Shown here: in pieces, positions 35,844-45,176 of the stretch
How positions within the stretch are numbered: the stretch's first letter is position 1
Layout: the number at the start of each line of letters is the position of its first letter
Origin: Marinomonas algicola
GTDB taxonomy: Bacteria; Pseudomonadota; Gammaproteobacteria; Pseudomonadales; Marinomonadaceae
NCBI RefSeq assembly: GCF_014805825.1
Contig: NZ_CP061941.1
Span: 4,154,001 to 4,218,000 of the forward strand
Length of the DNA stretch: 64,000 nucleotides
Direction: 5' to 3'
Position numbers and translations under genes: made by a program
The notes under the pieces: generated by a model
What the model saw: the letters and a program-made list of their open reading frames with translations, nothing else
Databases searched by the model: none
What the model was told of the DNA's origin: nothing

Positions 35844-36019
35844 ACGCAAGAGGATAAGGCAAACACGCTAAGCGTGAAGCAACCAACGATTGCAGGCATG
35901 GAACGCAAAGGCCGTGAGTAAAGTCATCAACCCTAAGGCGTTACGTTGAAGGCGCTGATGGTAAACTCACCGTGGATGTTGAATTGCCTGATGGCCGCCA
36001 TTATGGGTTTAATTTATAA
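35844..36019 (+). pseudogene. Second XRE antitoxin remnant, frameshifted
   Basis: Two fragments on the plus strand belong together. TQEDKANTLSVKQPTIAGME with RKGRE and a stop (35844-35921) has the helix-turn-helix core. After a shift of frame, RYVEGADGKLTVDVELPDGR with HYGFNL and a TAA at 36019 has the typical RYVEAxGGxLxVxVELPDG tail of XRE antitoxins. A premature stop and a frameshift separate them. Sequence before 35844 is degenerate and I could not assign it. Confidence 0.6.
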
Positions 36020-36134
36020 GACAGTGTCACTTCCTCTATCGTCCAAGGTTGACCTTTCGAAATGTTGCGGCTTGTTTACCACCCAGTAAGTCAGAGTAGA
36101 GCCGTTATTATCATGTGCTCAAGACAGCACTCGT

Positions 36135-37547
36135 TCAAATTGCATTTTTAATAAGTTCACATAATGTTTTTAACTGTTGATAACTGCTGTGGTTATCAAC
36201 CGTGTTTTCCAGCGGCCAGCCGCCGTTGATGCGAAAGCTGTCGTGATAAAAGTCATGCGTGCTAAAACACGCGCCGCTACGTATGTCTATATTTAATTTG
36301 TTGGCTTCTTGCTCAAGCTCGACGGCATTAAAGTGAGGAATCTGTACCCACAGCACCATGCCGCCTTGTGGGGAACTGATTTTGGCCGTTTTAGGTAAAT
36401 GCTTCACAAGAAACTGTCGATAACGGTGAACTTGTTGGTTCAGCAATACACGCGTTTTATTGACATGAGAGCGATATTCTCCGGTATTAATAAATTCTGC
36501 CATGCAAGACTGCATCAAACCATTCACCCCAAAGCTAGTGAGCGCGTGTTGATTTAGATAGGCGGTTAAATAGCGCCCTGGTAAGCACCAACCAAGTCGT
36601 AATCCTGCGGCCAGTGTTTTGGAAAAAGACCCACACCAAATCACATACCCCTCTTTGTCCCAATGTTTTGCTGGCAGCGTCTGTTGTTTCTGATGGCTTA
36701 ATTCGAAATACACATCGTCTTCTATCATCGGTGTTTTGTACTGTGTTGCGAGCTTGGCGAGTGCTTTTTTTTGTTCAACAGGCAGTGTCATGCCTGTTGG
36801 GTTCATGTTCGAAGTACTAAACAGAAAGGCTTTTATTAAGCCCTGTTGTAGCAAGGTTTCTAGATGATTTAACTCCAAGCCTTGGTCGCTCACAGGAATT
36901 TCAATCACTTTACGTGATAAAGCACTGAGCAAATCGAGTAAGCCACTAAAACAGGGCGAACTGATGGCAAGGGTATCACCTTCTTGGGTGAGGGCTTCGA
37001 TGGCGACTTTTACCGCATCAATACACCCGTTGGTAATGACTAGGTCATTTGATCCAAAGGTAAAGTTATCGTAGCGAAAATGATCGGTAAGCGCCTTTCT
37101 GAGCCCTTTGTCTCCTTGAGTGTCTGGATACTGAAAAATAGTGTTTCCAGCTCTTCTGGTGACACGTTTAATACAACGCCGTAATGCTTTACTGGGTTGT
37201 AAATCAGGAGAGATCATTGAAGTACCGAGTGGACTAAATAACGCCGATGCTGAGTTATAACCATTGATAGGAGCAAAGCGCTTTGGATCGCGTTGCTCAG
37301 TCCCTTGAATGGCTAAGGTTGGAAATGAGGTGGGTTCTATGTGATTGGCGACGAAATAGCCTGATTGAGGCTGTGCATAAATCCAACCGGTTTGCAGTAA
37401 ATAATCATACGCTTTGGTTGCCGTCGTCATGCTCACTTTGTGTTGTTTTGCCAAGGCCCGTAAAGCAGGTAAGCGAGTTCCGGTCGGCCGCTTTTGGCTT
37501 TTTATATCGTCAATAAAATGCTGTGCCAAGGTTTCATAGAGCGTCAT
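36135..37547 (-). CDS. MocR/PdxR-type GntR regulator with aminotransferase domain
   Basis: The 470-residue protein has a GntR winged HTH (residues about 5-70; TGTRLPALRALAKQHKVSM) and a fold-type I aminotransferase domain (about 110-465) with the PLP lysine in WCGSFSKTLAAGLRLGW. MocR proteins use PLP or an amino-acid adduct as effector. It is divergent from the EamA transporter gene at 37670 with 122 bases between, a common regulator/target arrangement, so control of that exporter is likely. Confidence 0.92.
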   Translation of the reverse strand: MTLYETLAQHFIDDIKSQKRPTGTRLPALRALAKQHKVSMTTATKAYDYLLQTGWIYAQPQSGYFVANHIEPTSFPTLAIQGTEQRDPKRFAPINGYNSASALFSPLGTSMISPDLQPSKALRRCIKRVTRRAGNTIFQYPDTQGDKGLRKALTDHFRYDNFTFGSNDLVITNGCIDAVKVAIEALTQEGDTLAISSPCFSGLLDLLSALSRKVIEIPVSDQGLELNHLETLLQQGLIKAFLFSTSNMNPTGMTLPVEQKKALAKLATQYKTPMIEDDVYFELSHQKQQTLPAKHWDKEGYVIWCGSFSKTLAAGLRLGWCLPGRYLTAYLNQHALTSFGVNGLMQSCMAEFINTGEYRSHVNKTRVLLNQQVHRYRQFLVKHLPKTAKISSPQGGMVLWVQIPHFNAVELEQEANKLNIDIRSGACFSTHDFYHDSFRINGGWPLENTVDNHSSYQQLKTLCELIKNAI

Positions 37548-37669
37548 AAAAAGCCATTTCTTACATTAATTTTTTAAATTGTACTCTTATTATTATCATA
37601 AATTGAATCTGCACACTTCAATTTTTTCAAAGGATACTGGCGTTATTCATTAATAAGAGCGAAACCATC

Positions 37670-38554
37670 ATGAATAGACAAGACTTTGCCATACTGTTTG
37701 CCTTGATGGCGTTATGGGGTATTAACTTCAGCGTCATTAAACTGGGGGTTCATAATATCGATCCGTTAGTGCTGACGGCGTTGCGATTTACCTTTGCGGT
37801 TTTCCCGTTGATATTTTTTATTAAAAAGCCCGATGTGGACTGGCGCTACCTCATTGCCTACGGCTTGTCTTTTGGCGTGGGTGTCTGGGGAATGACGACC
37901 TTATCGATTGGTGCTGGGGTGTCATCAGGCATGGCGTCTCTGTTATTGGACATGAGTGTGGTAAGTGGTTTATTGGTGGGCTGGCTGTTTTTAAACGAGA
38001 CCATTACGGCTAATAAGCTGCTGGGGGCTGGATTAGCCTTGTTGGGGCTGGCTTTGATAATGCTGACAGAGGGTGGGGCGGTCACTGGGAAAGGGTTGGT
38101 CTTAGTGTTGATAGCGTCGATATTTTGGAGTGTTAATGGTTTGATTGTGAAACGAGCCAACACCCAATCTATTTTTGCTTTTAATGTTTGGGGAATGCTG
38201 TTTGCCCCCCTGCCTTTGTTGTTACTTGCGATCATGTTCAATGGCGCTGAAGTGATCACCAAGGTACCGGCTCAATTTAACCAAAACGTCTTGTTTTCAG
38301 TTTTATTTCAAGCGCTCCCAACCACATTATTTGGGTATTGGTTGTGGAATAAAATGATCATGAAATACACCCTATCGGCTGTAGCCCCTATGACGTTATT
38401 AGTCCCCGTGTTTGGTATTTTGGGGGGGCATTGGTTTTATGATGAAGACATCACTCTTTACCAAATAATCGCGACCATACTGATTTTAACTGGCTTGTTT
38501 ATTGGGCAAATGAGGTTAGGCCGTTCTTCTAGATCAACACAAAAAGCCGTTTAA
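37670..38554 (+). CDS. EamA family (DMT) transporter
   Basis: The 294-residue inner-membrane protein has ten predicted helices in two EamA repeats (start FALMALWGINFSVIKLG; second repeat near 145, ASIFWSVNGLIVKRAN). It resembles EamA (YdeD), an exporter of O-acetylserine and cysteine. The divergent MocR regulator suggests induction by an amino acid or PLP-linked signal. The substrate is uncertain. Confidence 0.88.
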   Translation: MNRQDFAILFALMALWGINFSVIKLGVHNIDPLVLTALRFTFAVFPLIFFIKKPDVDWRYLIAYGLSFGVGVWGMTTLSIGAGVSSGMASLLLDMSVVSGLLVGWLFLNETITANKLLGAGLALLGLALIMLTEGGAVTGKGLVLVLIASIFWSVNGLIVKRANTQSIFAFNVWGMLFAPLPLLLLAIMFNGAEVITKVPAQFNQNVLFSVLFQALPTTLFGYWLWNKMIMKYTLSAVAPMTLLVPVFGILGGHWFYDEDITLYQIIATILILTGLFIGQMRLGRSSRSTQKAV

Positions 38555-38705
38555 CATTCGAATGTCTGGTTCTATTTTGTTGATTCTACGCCCTTGATCC
38601 TGATTTAGGTCTCCCAGAGAGAGCCTTGCTCATTGAGAGCGTCGAAAGGCGCTCAGGGGTTGTGACGCCATCCGAGACACTAAGACGTAAACCGGTGAGT
38701 AGTAC

Positions 38706-38924
38706 CTAGTTACCCGCTAAAATCATGGCTTTAATTTTTAGCGCCTTTTCAAAATGATCTAGCTTGTGGGTCTCAATCCACCAGGTCGCCGCCTCCATGA
38801 GCAAGTCCGGGTCATCATTTTTATTCGCAAAGAAGGCATAAAAGGACAAACCAACATTGTCGCCTTTTAATGCCATTTTTTTCTCGCACACCTCAATGAT
38901 TTTACTCCTAAGTGATTCTCTCAA
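38706..38924 (-). CDS. Small conserved protein (DUF6500-like)
   Basis: The 72-residue protein lacks signal or membrane segments and has the block GLSFYAFFANKNDDPDLL followed by MEAATWWIETHKLDHFEKA. From memory this matches the DUF6500 family; function unknown. The start is TTG, supported by GAGGTG five bases upstream. It is transcribed alone. Confidence 0.7.
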   Translation of the reverse strand: MRESLRSKIIEVCEKKMALKGDNVGLSFYAFFANKNDDPDLLMEAATWWIETHKLDHFEKALKIKAMILAGN

Positions 38925-39221
38925 TTAGACACCTCTTTACTTGAGCTTTTAAATACATAACGTTCAGTATACGGTACGCCACCAGACCAATACCGCGAAA
39001 AATAACCTCAATCAATACAAATAAGGCTGAGTGCTGCATTTTTTAACTGACCTTAGAGGGATCATTCTACGCCTTAAAAACCCTCAATAAAGTCTCTTTC
39101 TCCGACTATTGTCAACGAACCCATCACTATTGCCGAGACGTGTTCCCAAATAAGATTACCGGCTTCACTTTTCGCCCTATACGGCCTACACTCAATTCAA
39201 TTTTTAAAGAGGATGATGGGT

Positions 39222-39644
39222 ATGAAACAAGTAGCCGATTTAATGATAAAAAACGTAATCACGCTAAAAGAAAACGACTCTTTAGCGACTGCAAAAACAT
39301 TAATGCATGACAAAAACATTAGAAACATCCCCATTGTCAACGATAATGGAGAGTGCGTAGGAATGCTGACTCAAAGGGAATATTTGCGTCACGCCTTTTA
39401 TCTCGTCAGCCAGTTTGGTACGCAGCAAATAACCAAAAAAGAAGAACAAACACCCATATCTAAAGCCATGAGCAAAGACATACTCACCATCGAGCCCGAC
39501 ATAGACTTAAGTACGGCGGCCGAGTTCTTTATCGAAAATAAATACGGCTGTTTACCGGTTGTTGAGAACGACAAATTAGTCGGTATCCTTACTCCAGTTG
39601 ATTTCGTAAAGCTGGCTCATGCCATGCTTATTAAAACAGAGTAA
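39222..39644 (+). CDS. Tandem CBS-domain protein
   Basis: The 140-residue protein consists of two CBS domains: residues 4-60 (VADLMIKNVITLKEND ... RNIPIVNDNGECVGMLT) and 78-135 (ISKAMSKDILTIEPDIDL ... GCLPVVENDKLVGILTP). CBS pairs bind adenosyl ligands and act as sensors. I choose the ATG at 39222, nine bases after AGAGG, over the ATG at 39213, which abuts the ribosome-binding site. No partner domain is fused. Confidence 0.9.
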   Translation: MKQVADLMIKNVITLKENDSLATAKTLMHDKNIRNIPIVNDNGECVGMLTQREYLRHAFYLVSQFGTQQITKKEEQTPISKAMSKDILTIEPDIDLSTAAEFFIENKYGCLPVVENDKLVGILTPVDFVKLAHAMLIKTE

Positions 39645-40114
39645 AGCGAGTAAAGATATTTTCTTAATACGAATAGATGCGTTGGGATCAGCTTGAATCA
39701 ATGATTAAGTATTCGCTTTTAACAATCTTTCAACCTATTGAATATAATGTGTTTTTATTATTTAGTACGTATTCAACCAAAATCAGAAATTTAAAAAGGC
39801 TGGGGGAATTCGAGACTTTGATAATTTCACTAAAGACAATGGGTATTACTACTAAAAAAACAATAAAGAGCATGGCGCTTCATACTTGAAGCGCCATTAT
39901 TCAGTAACGACTTAATAATATTAGTGCCGTTGTTGAAGATTATCAAAAAGTAAAGCGTTCCTAAGCAACCACTCTTACTTTTATATTTCAAACCTGCGTG
40001 ACATTTTGACTTACATTATTAATTAACAACCTAAACTCAAAAATCTCAGATCAATACTTATCTAAAAGGTGAAGCTCAGACATAGGGCCCTCGTAGACTT
40101 TATAATAAAAAGTC
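39645..40114. other. AT-rich intergenic region with one inverted repeat
   Basis: About 470 bases between convergent genes. A 70-codon frame at 39677-39889 has no ribosome-binding site and no recognisable features, so it is not called. ATGGCGCTTCA-TACT-TGAAGCGCCAT (39872-39897) is a perfect 11-bp hairpin without a T-run. Confidence 0.5.
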
Positions 40115-41443
40115 TTATTTATACATCATATTTGGCAACCACGTGGAGAGCTGAACGATCAACACCACGAGAAGTAAGCGAATAATATCGGCTGTCCAGA
40201 AAGGCAATATACCTTTAAAAATAGTCCCCGTTTTAACATCTTTAATGATGCTACTTAATACAAAAACATTCATCCCGACAGGCGGTGTTATTAAGCTAAT
40301 CTCAACGACGATAACAGCAACAATACCAAACCAAACCAAACTATAGCCTAGCTCAGAAACGATGGGGAAAAAGACAGGTATTGTAAGAAGGAGCATGGAA
40401 AAACTCTCTAATACCATACCTAAAATAATGTAAATCATTAAAATAACGAAGATTACTAAAATAGGCGCCACATTTAGTGATAGGACAAAATCCACCATCA
40501 TTGCAGGTAACCCTGCACGGTTAATAAAATCAGAAAATATTAATGCGCCTATAATAATTACAAATAATGTTGCCGATGTTCGAGCACTATCCGCCAGTGT
40601 TTTGAACAGAGTTGATAAACTCAGGCTGCGACGTAATAATGCAATAATCAGAGCGCCTCCAGCGCCAATCCCTGCCGCTTCTGTCGGCGTAAATATACCT
40701 AAATAAATCCCCCCCATCACCAGCATGAACAAGCCTAAAATATCACGCACGCCTTTTAGAGCATGCCACCTTTCAGACCAGCTCATTGCTTCAGCTGATG
40801 GACCTGCATTTGGGTCACGCCAAACAACATACTTAACGGCCCCAAGGTATAGAAAAACCCCTAATATACCTGGAATAAGACCGGCGGCGAACAATTCTCG
40901 AATACTCGTTTCAGTTAATAACCCATATACAATTAACATGACACTTGGCGGTATTAAGATGCCTAATGTGCCCCCTGAGGCAATGGAAGCGGTTGCTAAT
41001 GCATCACTATAGCCATATTTTCGCATAGGTGGCATTGCTACTTTTGCCATGGTTGCCGCAGTAGCAAGACTAGAACCGCTGACGGCAGAAAAACCACCAC
41101 AGGCCGCAATTGTCGCCATTGCTAAGCCACCTTTTTTATGACAAAGAAATGCATACGAAGCAGTATATAGCTGTTTTGAAAGGCCAGATCTTGTAATCAA
41201 GTTCCCCATTAAAATGAACAATGGAATGATTGAAAGACCATAATCTTGCGCTGTATCAATAATACGATTAGAAGCCATTGAAAGTGGAATACTCCACCTA
41301 AAATCCCCTATATTTTCCCATGTTAGGCCACTTAAAATGGCAAAACCAAAGAACCCCACTACCGCCATTGCAAAGGCAATAGGAATCCTTAACAACATTA
41401 TCATTATTAAAAGGACAGCAAAACTTATTAGAATTAAAGTCAT
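40115..41443 (-). CDS. dctM: TRAP transporter large permease (DctM)
   Basis: The 442-residue protein has 12 or more helices and the DctM hallmarks: FILMGNLITRSG (about 76), GGFSAVSGSSLATAATM (about 116), GTLGILIPPSVMLIVYG (about 155) and TPTEAAGIGAGGAL (about 250). It forms the sodium-driven channel part of a tripartite ATP-independent periplasmic transporter. It overlaps dctQ by four bases (ATGA). It is the last gene of the dctPQM operon. Confidence 0.95.
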   Translation of the reverse strand: MTLILISFAVLLIMIMLLRIPIAFAMAVVGFFGFAILSGLTWENIGDFRWSIPLSMASNRIIDTAQDYGLSIIPLFILMGNLITRSGLSKQLYTASYAFLCHKKGGLAMATIAACGGFSAVSGSSLATAATMAKVAMPPMRKYGYSDALATASIASGGTLGILIPPSVMLIVYGLLTETSIRELFAAGLIPGILGVFLYLGAVKYVVWRDPNAGPSAEAMSWSERWHALKGVRDILGLFMLVMGGIYLGIFTPTEAAGIGAGGALIIALLRRSLSLSTLFKTLADSARTSATLFVIIIGALIFSDFINRAGLPAMMVDFVLSLNVAPILVIFVILMIYIILGMVLESFSMLLLTIPVFFPIVSELGYSLVWFGIVAVIVVEISLITPPVGMNVFVLSSIIKDVKTGTIFKGILPFWTADIIRLLLVVLIVQLSTWLPNMMYK

Positions 41444-41967
41444 TTATCTTCTCCTGAATTTTTTGATGTAAAGATTAAAAATAAAAAATAAAGGAGAGCG
41501 CTTATTCCAGTCAAAAAGCTTAGTACCGCAATATATTTAACAATAAGTCCAGTTTCAATACTTAAAAACTCAGTGGTGATATTACGTCTTAACATACGAG
41601 ATCCAACATCCCATATTCTAAAAGATATAAAGTATAATGAAGATAAAATAACCATAGATGAAACGAATGCCAACACTCGTAAATACGTTTTTGTGATAAA
41701 CGCATCAATCAAATCGACGACTATGTGCGAACCTCGCCATGTAACAACAGGCATTACAGAGAAAATAACAATGGCTAATCCAATCTCAGTTAATTCTGTG
41801 GCTCCAATTACGGGGTGATTAAGAAAATAACGACCAACAACATCAACACACGTGAGGATCATAAGAGCAAATAGAGTGGCTGCTGCTATTAACTCAAAAA
41901 AGAAGGCCAACCATTTCATTGGCCCTCTCTCCTCATAGTTTGCGTTCAACCATGAGATAAAAGACAT
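41440..41967 (-). CDS. dctQ: TRAP transporter small permease (DctQ)
   Basis: The 175-residue protein has four helices and the DctQ pattern LTCVDVVGRYFLNHPVIGAT near residue 40, with VVTWRGSHIVVDLID near 77. It couples the binding protein to DctM. The start overlaps the dctP stop by one base (TAATG), and its stop overlaps dctM, so the three subunits are translationally coupled. Confidence 0.93.
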   Translation of the reverse strand: MSFISWLNANYEERGPMKWLAFFFELIAAATLFALMILTCVDVVGRYFLNHPVIGATELTEIGLAIVIFSVMPVVTWRGSHIVVDLIDAFITKTYLRVLAFVSSMVILSSLYFISFRIWDVGSRMLRRNITTEFLSIETGLIVKYIAVLSFLTGISALLYFLFLIFTSKNSGEDK

Positions 41968-43013
41968 TAATTTGCTCCGGTCTCTTTTTGTTTAGCGGTG
42001 TACATTTGAGCTTCTATTCGAAGAAAATCTAATGCTGCTTGCGCATCAATTTTCTTATCTTTTACGTCATTCAACCAGGTTTGATCAATGCCATCTGTTA
42101 CTTTTAGGTAATCTAGTGACATTTGATCGCCATAGCTAAGTAAATTCACTTTGCCTCCATTCTCCTCTGAAAACTTCTTCGCTCTAATATCCGCTTTATC
42201 CCATGCGGCGCCTGCCATTAAAGACAATCTCTCCCCTGACACTCTGCGAATTGCGGCGGCATCCTTTTCATCTATGGAGTCCATAAAGTCAGGACTAATA
42301 AACATAGAAAAGGCTCCCATGTACATACCTGTAGGTAGCACTGTGACATAAGGAGCAATTTCAACTAGCCTCATACCTTGTTGTTCAACCACTGGCATAA
42401 ACACACCATCAACAACCCCTGTTTGCAAAAGCTCATAAACTTTATTTCCAGGCGCTGCAACAGGAATTACCTCAAGTCGTTTACCAATTTCGGCTTGAAC
42501 ACCTCCTCCGATACGGATTTTTTTGCCTTTTAGGTCGTTTAAGCTACTTACAGGAAAGCGAGTATGCATAACACCAGGCCCATGCGTAAATAAACCAATG
42601 ACTTCTAGACCATCGAATTCATTCGCCGCTTTGAGATGTTTTTGATAAGTGCGCCAGTAAGCTAAAGACGCCGCTTCTGCATTAGCACCAAGTCCAGGAA
42701 GCTCGGCGATTTGTTGCAGCTCAAAGCGACCGGGAACAAAGCCATTAAAACTAAAAGAGGCATCCGCCACACTGTCTTCAACAACCTCAAAAAGTTGAGC
42801 CGGATTATTAGAGCTATACTCAATATTCACGGTCACTCGACCTTCTGTAGCTTCTTCAACCCACTTCCCCCAAGTTGGCCACACTACGGTATTTTGTACA
42901 TGTGTAGGAGATAACCAAGTGCTTACATTTAGCACTGTTTGTGCTGAAACAGGTGTATTCATTACAGCCGCTGCAGTACCGACTAATAAAATGGAGCGCA
43001 TAGTTTTAAACAT
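41967..43013 (-). CDS. dctP: TRAP transporter solute-binding protein (DctP)
   Basis: The 348-residue periplasmic protein has a signal peptide cleaved after VSA (about residue 24). The conserved segment LKGKKIRIGGGVQAEIGKRL (about residue 165) contains the ligand Arg, and the VYELLQTGVVDGV motif follows. It delivers an organic acid to DctQM. The operon lies directly after VOC, maiA and the broken fahA, and a LysR gene is divergent, so an aromatic or keto acid is a plausible ligand. Confidence 0.93.
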   Translation of the reverse strand: MFKTMRSILLVGTAAAVMNTPVSAQTVLNVSTWLSPTHVQNTVVWPTWGKWVEEATEGRVTVNIEYSSNNPAQLFEVVEDSVADASFSFNGFVPGRFELQQIAELPGLGANAEAASLAYWRTYQKHLKAANEFDGLEVIGLFTHGPGVMHTRFPVSSLNDLKGKKIRIGGGVQAEIGKRLEVIPVAAPGNKVYELLQTGVVDGVFMPVVEQQGMRLVEIAPYVTVLPTGMYMGAFSMFISPDFMDSIDEKDAAAIRRVSGERLSLMAGAAWDKADIRAKKFSEENGGKVNLLSYGDQMSLDYLKVTDGIDQTWLNDVKDKKIDAQAALDFLRIEAQMYTAKQKETGAN

Positions 43014-43183
43014 AACTCTTTCCTCAATGACGTTTTCATTTTTGTTTTTATTATTTCCGCTACTAAGAAATAGCAGAAAATATTTTTCCTATTTAATATT
43101 TGGAGCCTGGTTACCATGGTCTTTAACAACCATCTTTATATCATTTACCCTGCGGTGCTAATTGATGATCTAGTGAAAATATT

Positions 43184-43744
43184 TTAATTCGCTTTGTTAG
43201 TTTCAAACTCTTCAGCATGAAGAAAAGCGGTATGCTTAGGAGCACGTTTCGTTTTCGTCCATTCATCAAGCATTTCGTATTTTGTTTGTTCTGTAATCTG
43301 GGCAATTTTTGCTTTAGCACCAGCATCGTCGTATGTCAGTTCAATTCGATGGCCATTTGGGTCAAAAAAATAAATTGAATGAAATATCCCATGATTAGTA
43401 ACGCCCAGTACATCAATATTGTTTTCTTCAAGATGCATTTTGGCCGCTAAAAGCGCACCTCTATCATGAACACGTAGAGCAATATGCTGTACCCACGTTG
43501 GGGTATTTTCATCCCGACCCATTTTAGGCTGGGTGGGAAGTTCAAAAAAAGCTAATACATTGCCATTACCAGCGTCCAAAAAAATATGCATGTAAGGATC
43601 TGGCGCTTTGGTTGAAGGCACTTGGTTTTCAGCAAACGCTAAAATAAAATCCATATTTAGGTTTTTCGTGTACCACTCCACCGTTTCTTTTGCATCATTG
43701 CAACGATAGGCAACATGGTGGATTTGCTCTATTTTAAATGTCAT
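43184..43744 (-). CDS. VOC (glyoxalase/dioxygenase) family protein
   Basis: The 186-residue protein has one VOC module pair: QIHHVAYRCNDAKETVEWYT at the N-terminus (metal His), the central WVQHIALRVHD (second His) and a C-terminal IYFFDPNGHRIELTYD (Glu ligand). It could be a glyoxalase, isomerase or extradiol-type dioxygenase. It lies between maiA and dctP in one transcription unit, so a role in aromatic-acid catabolism is inferred. AAAGGA precedes the ATG. Confidence 0.82.
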   Translation of the reverse strand: MTFKIEQIHHVAYRCNDAKETVEWYTKNLNMDFILAFAENQVPSTKAPDPYMHIFLDAGNGNVLAFFELPTQPKMGRDENTPTWVQHIALRVHDRGALLAAKMHLEENNIDVLGVTNHGIFHSIYFFDPNGHRIELTYDDAGAKAKIAQITEQTKYEMLDEWTKTKRAPKHTAFLHAEEFETNKAN

Positions 43745-43761
43745 AAGATTGTCCTTTATTA

Positions 43762-44406
43762 TTAAGCCATATCGGGTTGTTTTTCTGGTTCAGCCTGAAC
43801 AAATGCTGGGAGCTCTTTACAAGAGGAATAAACCGACAGAATGTGCGGATAATCATCAAGATGAACATTAAAACGTTTGGCATTATAAATTTGAGGAATG
43901 AGGCAACAATCCGCCATAGTTGGCGTATCACCAATACAGAACTTTCCAGGCTGCTTCGCTAAAACTTTTTCCAATGCATCAAAACCCACGGTAATCCAAT
44001 GCTTATACCAATCATTACGATGTGTTTCATCGATGTCTAATTGATTATTTAAGTATTGAAGTACTCTTAAATTGTTTACCGGATGAATATCACACGCAAT
44101 CATTTGGCTAATAGCACGAATATTAGCCCGTACATTAACCTCATCGGGCAGAAGTGATGTTGTATCAGGGTAGGCTTCTTCAAGGTACTCTATTACGGCA
44201 AGCGATTGCGTGAAGACTTGCTCACCATCCACTAGAGAAGGCACCAGTTTCATTGGGTTTATCGATTTATAATGGGCGGAGTGTTGCTCCCCTCCATTAT
44301 TTAACAGATGAACCGGGATAGACTCGTATGGCAGTGCTTTAAGGTTTAAAGCGATACGCACCCGATATGCTGCCGAGCTTCTAAAATAGCTATAAAGTTT
44401 AATCAT
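43762..44406 (-). CDS. maiA: Maleylacetoacetate isomerase (zeta-class GST)
   Basis: The 214-residue protein has the zeta-GST glutathione motif SYFRSSAAYRVRIALNLK at the N-terminus (SSxAxR) and the NPMKLVPSLVDGEQVFTQSL glutathione-binding segment near residue 50. It isomerises maleylacetoacetate to fumarylacetoacetate in tyrosine degradation; maleylpyruvate isomerases look similar. The ATG at 44406 after AAGGCG is preferred to a longer frame. The gene lies 10 bases after the fahA remnant, which should encode the next enzyme but is broken. Confidence 0.9.
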   Translation of the reverse strand: MIKLYSYFRSSAAYRVRIALNLKALPYESIPVHLLNNGGEQHSAHYKSINPMKLVPSLVDGEQVFTQSLAVIEYLEEAYPDTTSLLPDEVNVRANIRAISQMIACDIHPVNNLRVLQYLNNQLDIDETHRNDWYKHWITVGFDALEKVLAKQPGKFCIGDTPTMADCCLIPQIYNAKRFNVHLDDYPHILSVYSSCKELPAFVQAEPEKQPDMA

Positions 44407-44416
44407 AATATTCGCC

Positions 44417-45066
44417 TTAATAATGAAAATCGTTGGCGGGAAGGATTTTTCCACGCACCTCTCCAAACCCTACTCGCACCTCATCTTTTTGAGCGTATCC
44501 TCGCATCACGATGCCATCCCCATCTTCAATAAAATATCGAGACTCACCATTACTCAAAGTAAGGGTTTCCGTCATATTCCAAGTCAACTCCAGCAGACTG
44601 CCACGGCTATCTTTCTCTTTCCCCGAAATGGTACCTGAACCTAATAAATCACCGACTTGCATATTACAGCCACTGACAGTGTGGTGTGCCAATTGCTAAG
44701 GCCTTGTCCAATACATGTATTTAAAATTAGTTTTTCTGATTATCGTTTCATGACCTGCAACATCAAAAGATACTTCAAGCGTGATATCAAAATTGTTATC
44801 ACGCTTCTCGCGTAAATAAGGCAGCGGAAGAGGTTCTTGTTTCGGTACGGGACACCGAAATGGCTCTAAAGCGTCAAGCGTCAAGCGTGACTACCCAAGG
44901 AGAAAAGGCCCGCTTCTTCAAGCTGACTCAAATCTACAATTTGGTGGCCTATAGCAACCCTTACCCGAGGGCTCAATGTACCACTACTGAAAACGCCGTA
45001 AGGTAGGTTGTAAATCGAAAAGTCGCTACGACTGTCAACGGGTAAAAATGTCTTTTTGGTACTCAT
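44417..45066 (-). pseudogene. fahA: Fumarylacetoacetase gene (fahA), broken by several lesions
   Basis: The N-terminal 55 or so residues (45066 downward; FSIYNLPYGVFS, VAIGHQIVDLSQLEEAGLF) join directly, with a change of frame, to a segment reading SPWVVTLDA that belongs near the middle of the enzyme. The intervening part, probably well over 100 codons, is gone. Next, ACGCTTG is duplicated in tandem, which shifts the frame again before LEPFRCPVP. Later, NFKYMYWTRP is followed by TAG where family members have Gln before QLAHHTVSGCN. The C-terminus (DLLGSGTISGKEKDS ... VGFGEVRGKILPA) is intact. The normal protein is about 430 residues. Confidence 0.88.
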
Positions 45067-45176
45067 AAACCCTTCTATTTTTTATTTTAGATATGGTTAT
45101 CTTGATGAAAAAAATACTAAAATGTATCCATTTATTAGGCAAACAGATTATATTAATAAATATATAGGATAATCTA

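Noticed and set aside
39677..39889. 70-codon plus-strand frame after the CBS gene
   Set aside because: No ribosome-binding site, no recognisable domain and strongly AT-driven composition; probably chance.
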